This document shows, piece after piece, positions 62,025 through 64,000 of a stretch of DNA of 64,000 nt. The position numbers and the translations under genes are program-made. The first letter of the stretch is position 1; each line of letters starts with the position of its first letter. The notes beneath the pieces are model-generated. The model searched no databases. It saw only the letters and a program-made list of their open reading frames with translations, and was not told the DNA's origin. The DNA comes from Natronorubrum thiooxidans (GTDB lineage Archaea; Halobacteriota; Halobacteria; Halobacteriales; Natrialbaceae), in assembly GCF_900156475.1 (NCBI RefSeq), contig NZ_FTNR01000002.1, forward strand, positions 310,001 to 374,000, written 5' to 3'.

Positions 62025-63881
62025 ATGACCGATCTGGGTGATTTTGGCGATTTCGACGCGGGTTCGGACGGCGATTCCGACGCGACAGACGCCGTCGCTG
62101 CCGACGTGGGCGATACGGCATCGGCTGCGTCGAGTGCCAACGACTCGACAGGGACGACCGAGGACTCGAGCACGGCGTTCGAATCCACACCTGTCGAACC
62201 TCGCGGCGAGGACGTCGGGATCGGCACGCTCTGTGTCTCCCAGGGACTGCGTATCGCCGAGGACGAAGACGACACCTCCCTGCGCGCGTACATCACGCAG
62301 GGCAACCGCTCGTCGATCCGTATCGGGAGCTACCTGCTCGCACCATACCCCGACGGCGAGACGCTGTTCTGTCGGATCACCGGTCTCGAGTACGCCCAGC
62401 AGTATCACGCGGACGACGCGACGGAGATCCACGCCCGCCGTGCCATGCGAACCGACGAGGTCGACGAAGCCGACTACAAGTTCGTCGCGAGCCTCGAGCC
62501 GGTGGCCGTCCTCTACGACGATGACGGTGAGTTGAAACGGCGGATGACCGACCGCGTCCCGAAACCCCAGACGGTGATCCGGACAGCCGACGACATCGAG
62601 GCGATCAAAACTGGGCTGAAGATGCCCGAAGACGGCGTCTTCCTCGGCCATCTCTCCGTCGGTGGCGAGAAAGTTCGGACGGCGGCGTCCCCGCCGACGA
62701 TCGATTACCGGCTGAAAGACAACTACGCGTCCGGCGATCCGCTCGTCTTCCGCCATACGCTAATCGCAGGCGGCACTGGCTCCGGAAAAACCCACGGTGC
62801 AAAGAACATCCTTCGGCAGTACCTCGCTGACGAGCGGACGTATCCGATGGCCGATGGCCGTGAGGTCGGCACCGCCGTCGTCCAGTTCGACCCACAGGAC
62901 GAGTACGCCCAGATGCACGACGACAACCCCGACCTCGATTCGGAGTTCGCCCGGCGACTCGAGCGCGAGGGCATCGCCTACGGTGGCCACGAGGATACGA
63001 CGGCGTTCGTTCCGAAAGTGGGCTCGGCCACCTATTCGGCGGGCCATCACCGCGCGAAACAGGTCGAGTTCACGATTCCGTTTTCGATGGTCTATGAAAA
63101 CCCGTGGCTGGTCGCGGGCAGCGGGCTGAACGACAACCAGTACGGCGCGCTCGTGAGCGTCCTGCTGCCGCGATTCCGCAAGCAGTACGGCAACGGCGGA
63201 ACGTACGAGGAGTTTACGACGTTCCTCGACGACCCCGCGCTACGCGAGGAACTCGACGAGTCGGGCCGGGTCCACGAGGCGACGTTCGACGCCGTCCGCC
63301 GGCGGGTGCTCGGCTTCGGCCACGTCTTCGACCAGGACGCCCGGCCGATTACGGAACTGGTCCACGACTTCGTCCGCCCCGGCGGGCTGACCGTCGTCCC
63401 AACGTACCACATCAACGACACGCGGGCGACGGAGGCGATCGTCCTCGCGGTCTCCTCGCTGTTGATCGATCAGAAACTCTCGAACGATCCGATCTACGAC
63501 CGAATCAAGGAGACGCCACTCGTCCTCGGGATGGACGAGGCACACAACTTCCTGACCGACGCCGACAGCGTGCAAGCGGGCAAGGTCATCCGGAAGTTCA
63601 CCGAGGCAGCCAAACAGGGCCGCAAAGAACGGCTCGGGCTCTTTCTTATCACGCAGGACCCACAGGATATCCACGATGCCGTCTTCAAGCAGATCAACAC
63701 CACCATCGTCCTCAACTTAGGCGACGAGGACGCCATCAAGAGCGTCAACATCCCCAGCAACTTGGAGTCGAAAGTCCCCTACATGGAGAAAGGCCAGATG
63801 GTCGTCTACTCGCCCGACAACTCCGAACCCGTCGAGTTGATCGGCCTCCCGAAGTGTCTGACCCGTCACGGACGAGACTGA
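62025..63881 (+). CDS. herA: HerA-type ATP-dependent DNA translocase
   Basis: A 618-residue ATPase. A disordered acidic region of about 60 residues is followed by a HAS-barrel-like domain (residues 62-215). The motor domain has Walker A GGTGSGKTH (249-257), a Walker B region in VLGMDEAHNFL, and the ITQDPQDI sensor. HerA pumps DNA and forms a complex with NurA to process double-strand breaks. ATG at 62025 begins MTDLGDFGDF; the long upstream frame has no similarity. Confidence 0.9.
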   Translation: MTDLGDFGDFDAGSDGDSDATDAVAADVGDTASAASSANDSTGTTEDSSTAFESTPVEPRGEDVGIGTLCVSQGLRIAEDEDDTSLRAYITQGNRSSIRIGSYLLAPYPDGETLFCRITGLEYAQQYHADDATEIHARRAMRTDEVDEADYKFVASLEPVAVLYDDDGELKRRMTDRVPKPQTVIRTADDIEAIKTGLKMPEDGVFLGHLSVGGEKVRTAASPPTIDYRLKDNYASGDPLVFRHTLIAGGTGSGKTHGAKNILRQYLADERTYPMADGREVGTAVVQFDPQDEYAQMHDDNPDLDSEFARRLEREGIAYGGHEDTTAFVPKVGSATYSAGHHRAKQVEFTIPFSMVYENPWLVAGSGLNDNQYGALVSVLLPRFRKQYGNGGTYEEFTTFLDDPALREELDESGRVHEATFDAVRRRVLGFGHVFDQDARPITELVHDFVRPGGLTVVPTYHINDTRATEAIVLAVSSLLIDQKLSNDPIYDRIKETPLVLGMDEAHNFLTDADSVQAGKVIRKFTEAAKQGRKERLGLFLITQDPQDIHDAVFKQINTTIVLNLGDEDAIKSVNIPSNLESKVPYMEKGQMVVYSPDNSEPVELIGLPKCLTRHGRD

Positions 63882-63899
63882 GACTGCGTCCCAGGCGCG

Positions 63900-64000
63900 C
63901 TACGCCGACTCGAGCAAGACGTCCTCGAAAACGTCGCTGACTGCATCGGCGATCTGCCCGTGGTGGCCGATAAAGAAGTGGTCGCCCGACAGTTCCGTGA
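63900..64000 (-). CDS. Alpha/beta hydrolase, C-terminal part only (cut by window)
   Basis: The minus-strand frame from the window edge to the stop at 63900 gives about 33 residues ending the protein. The segment LSGDHFFIGHHGQIADAV matches the catalytic-histidine end of COG2945-like alpha/beta hydrolases. The start and the nucleophile lie outside the window. It is convergent with herA. Confidence 0.65.
   Translation of the reverse strand, partial: TELSGDHFFIGHHGQIADAVSDVFEDVLLESA

Overview
The window is a high-GC stretch of a haloarchaeal chromosome, most likely order Natrialbales (Natrinema/Haloterrigena-like). The proteins are strongly acidic. The gene set includes CetZ, the F420 genes cofG/cofH/cofC, HerA/NurA, stand-alone RAM-domain regulators and many haloarchaea-only DUF families. 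Many genes have an AT-rich TATA element centred about 25-30 nt before the start codon, which indicates leaderless transcripts. No rRNA, tRNA, CRISPR array, transposase or integrase was found.

Layout. 1-5 kb: four universal stress proteins, DUF2267 with a methyltransferase, an SDR dehydrogenase and a flavin-type split-barrel protein. 5-27 kb: a dense thiol, sulfur and copper region. It holds VKOR, thioredoxin/thioredoxin reductase, DUF302, two rhodanese-metallo-beta-lactamase proteins, a cysteine-rich four-helix protein, a DsbA-like protein facing two CxxC membrane proteins, a CGIC thioredoxin, SCO1, two paralogous cysteine-rich winged-helix regulators, two duplicated DUF7512-TauE operons around a Na+/H+ antiporter, a two-domain Usp and a third thioredoxin with DUF1684. 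27-36 kb: ion transport (RCK potassium channel, VIT-like protein, P-type ATPase, CNNM-like protein, ZIP) plus a two-domain Usp. 36-48 kb: one-carbon, purine and F420 metabolism (purU, formamidase, purC, cofH, cofG, cofC), a glutamate-cysteine-ligase-like enzyme with a glutamine amidotransferase, and a nucleoside deaminase. 48-64 kb: housekeeping (CetZ, tmk, a TrkA protein with two RAM mini-proteins, an O-acetylhomoserine sulfhydrylase-type enzyme, gpmI), an HTTM-DCC pair, and the repair pair nurA and herA separated by a two-domain regulator.

The main discovery candidate is a palindrome of the form TTGTR-N7-YACAA. It sits directly upstream of the TATA element at ten places between 5.8 and 26.6 kb. 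It precedes VKOR, trxA-trxB, the CGIC thioredoxin, both winged-helix regulators, both TauE operons, a Usp and the third thioredoxin; one copy has no obvious gene. This suggests a single thiol or sulfur-stress regulon controlled by the two cysteine-rich regulators encoded inside it. A second candidate is a family of five ~70-100 bp elements with compensating stem changes. Four of them start at or within about 40 nt of a stop codon in the sense direction, as a structured 3' untranslated or terminator element would. These functional readings are inference from sequence only.
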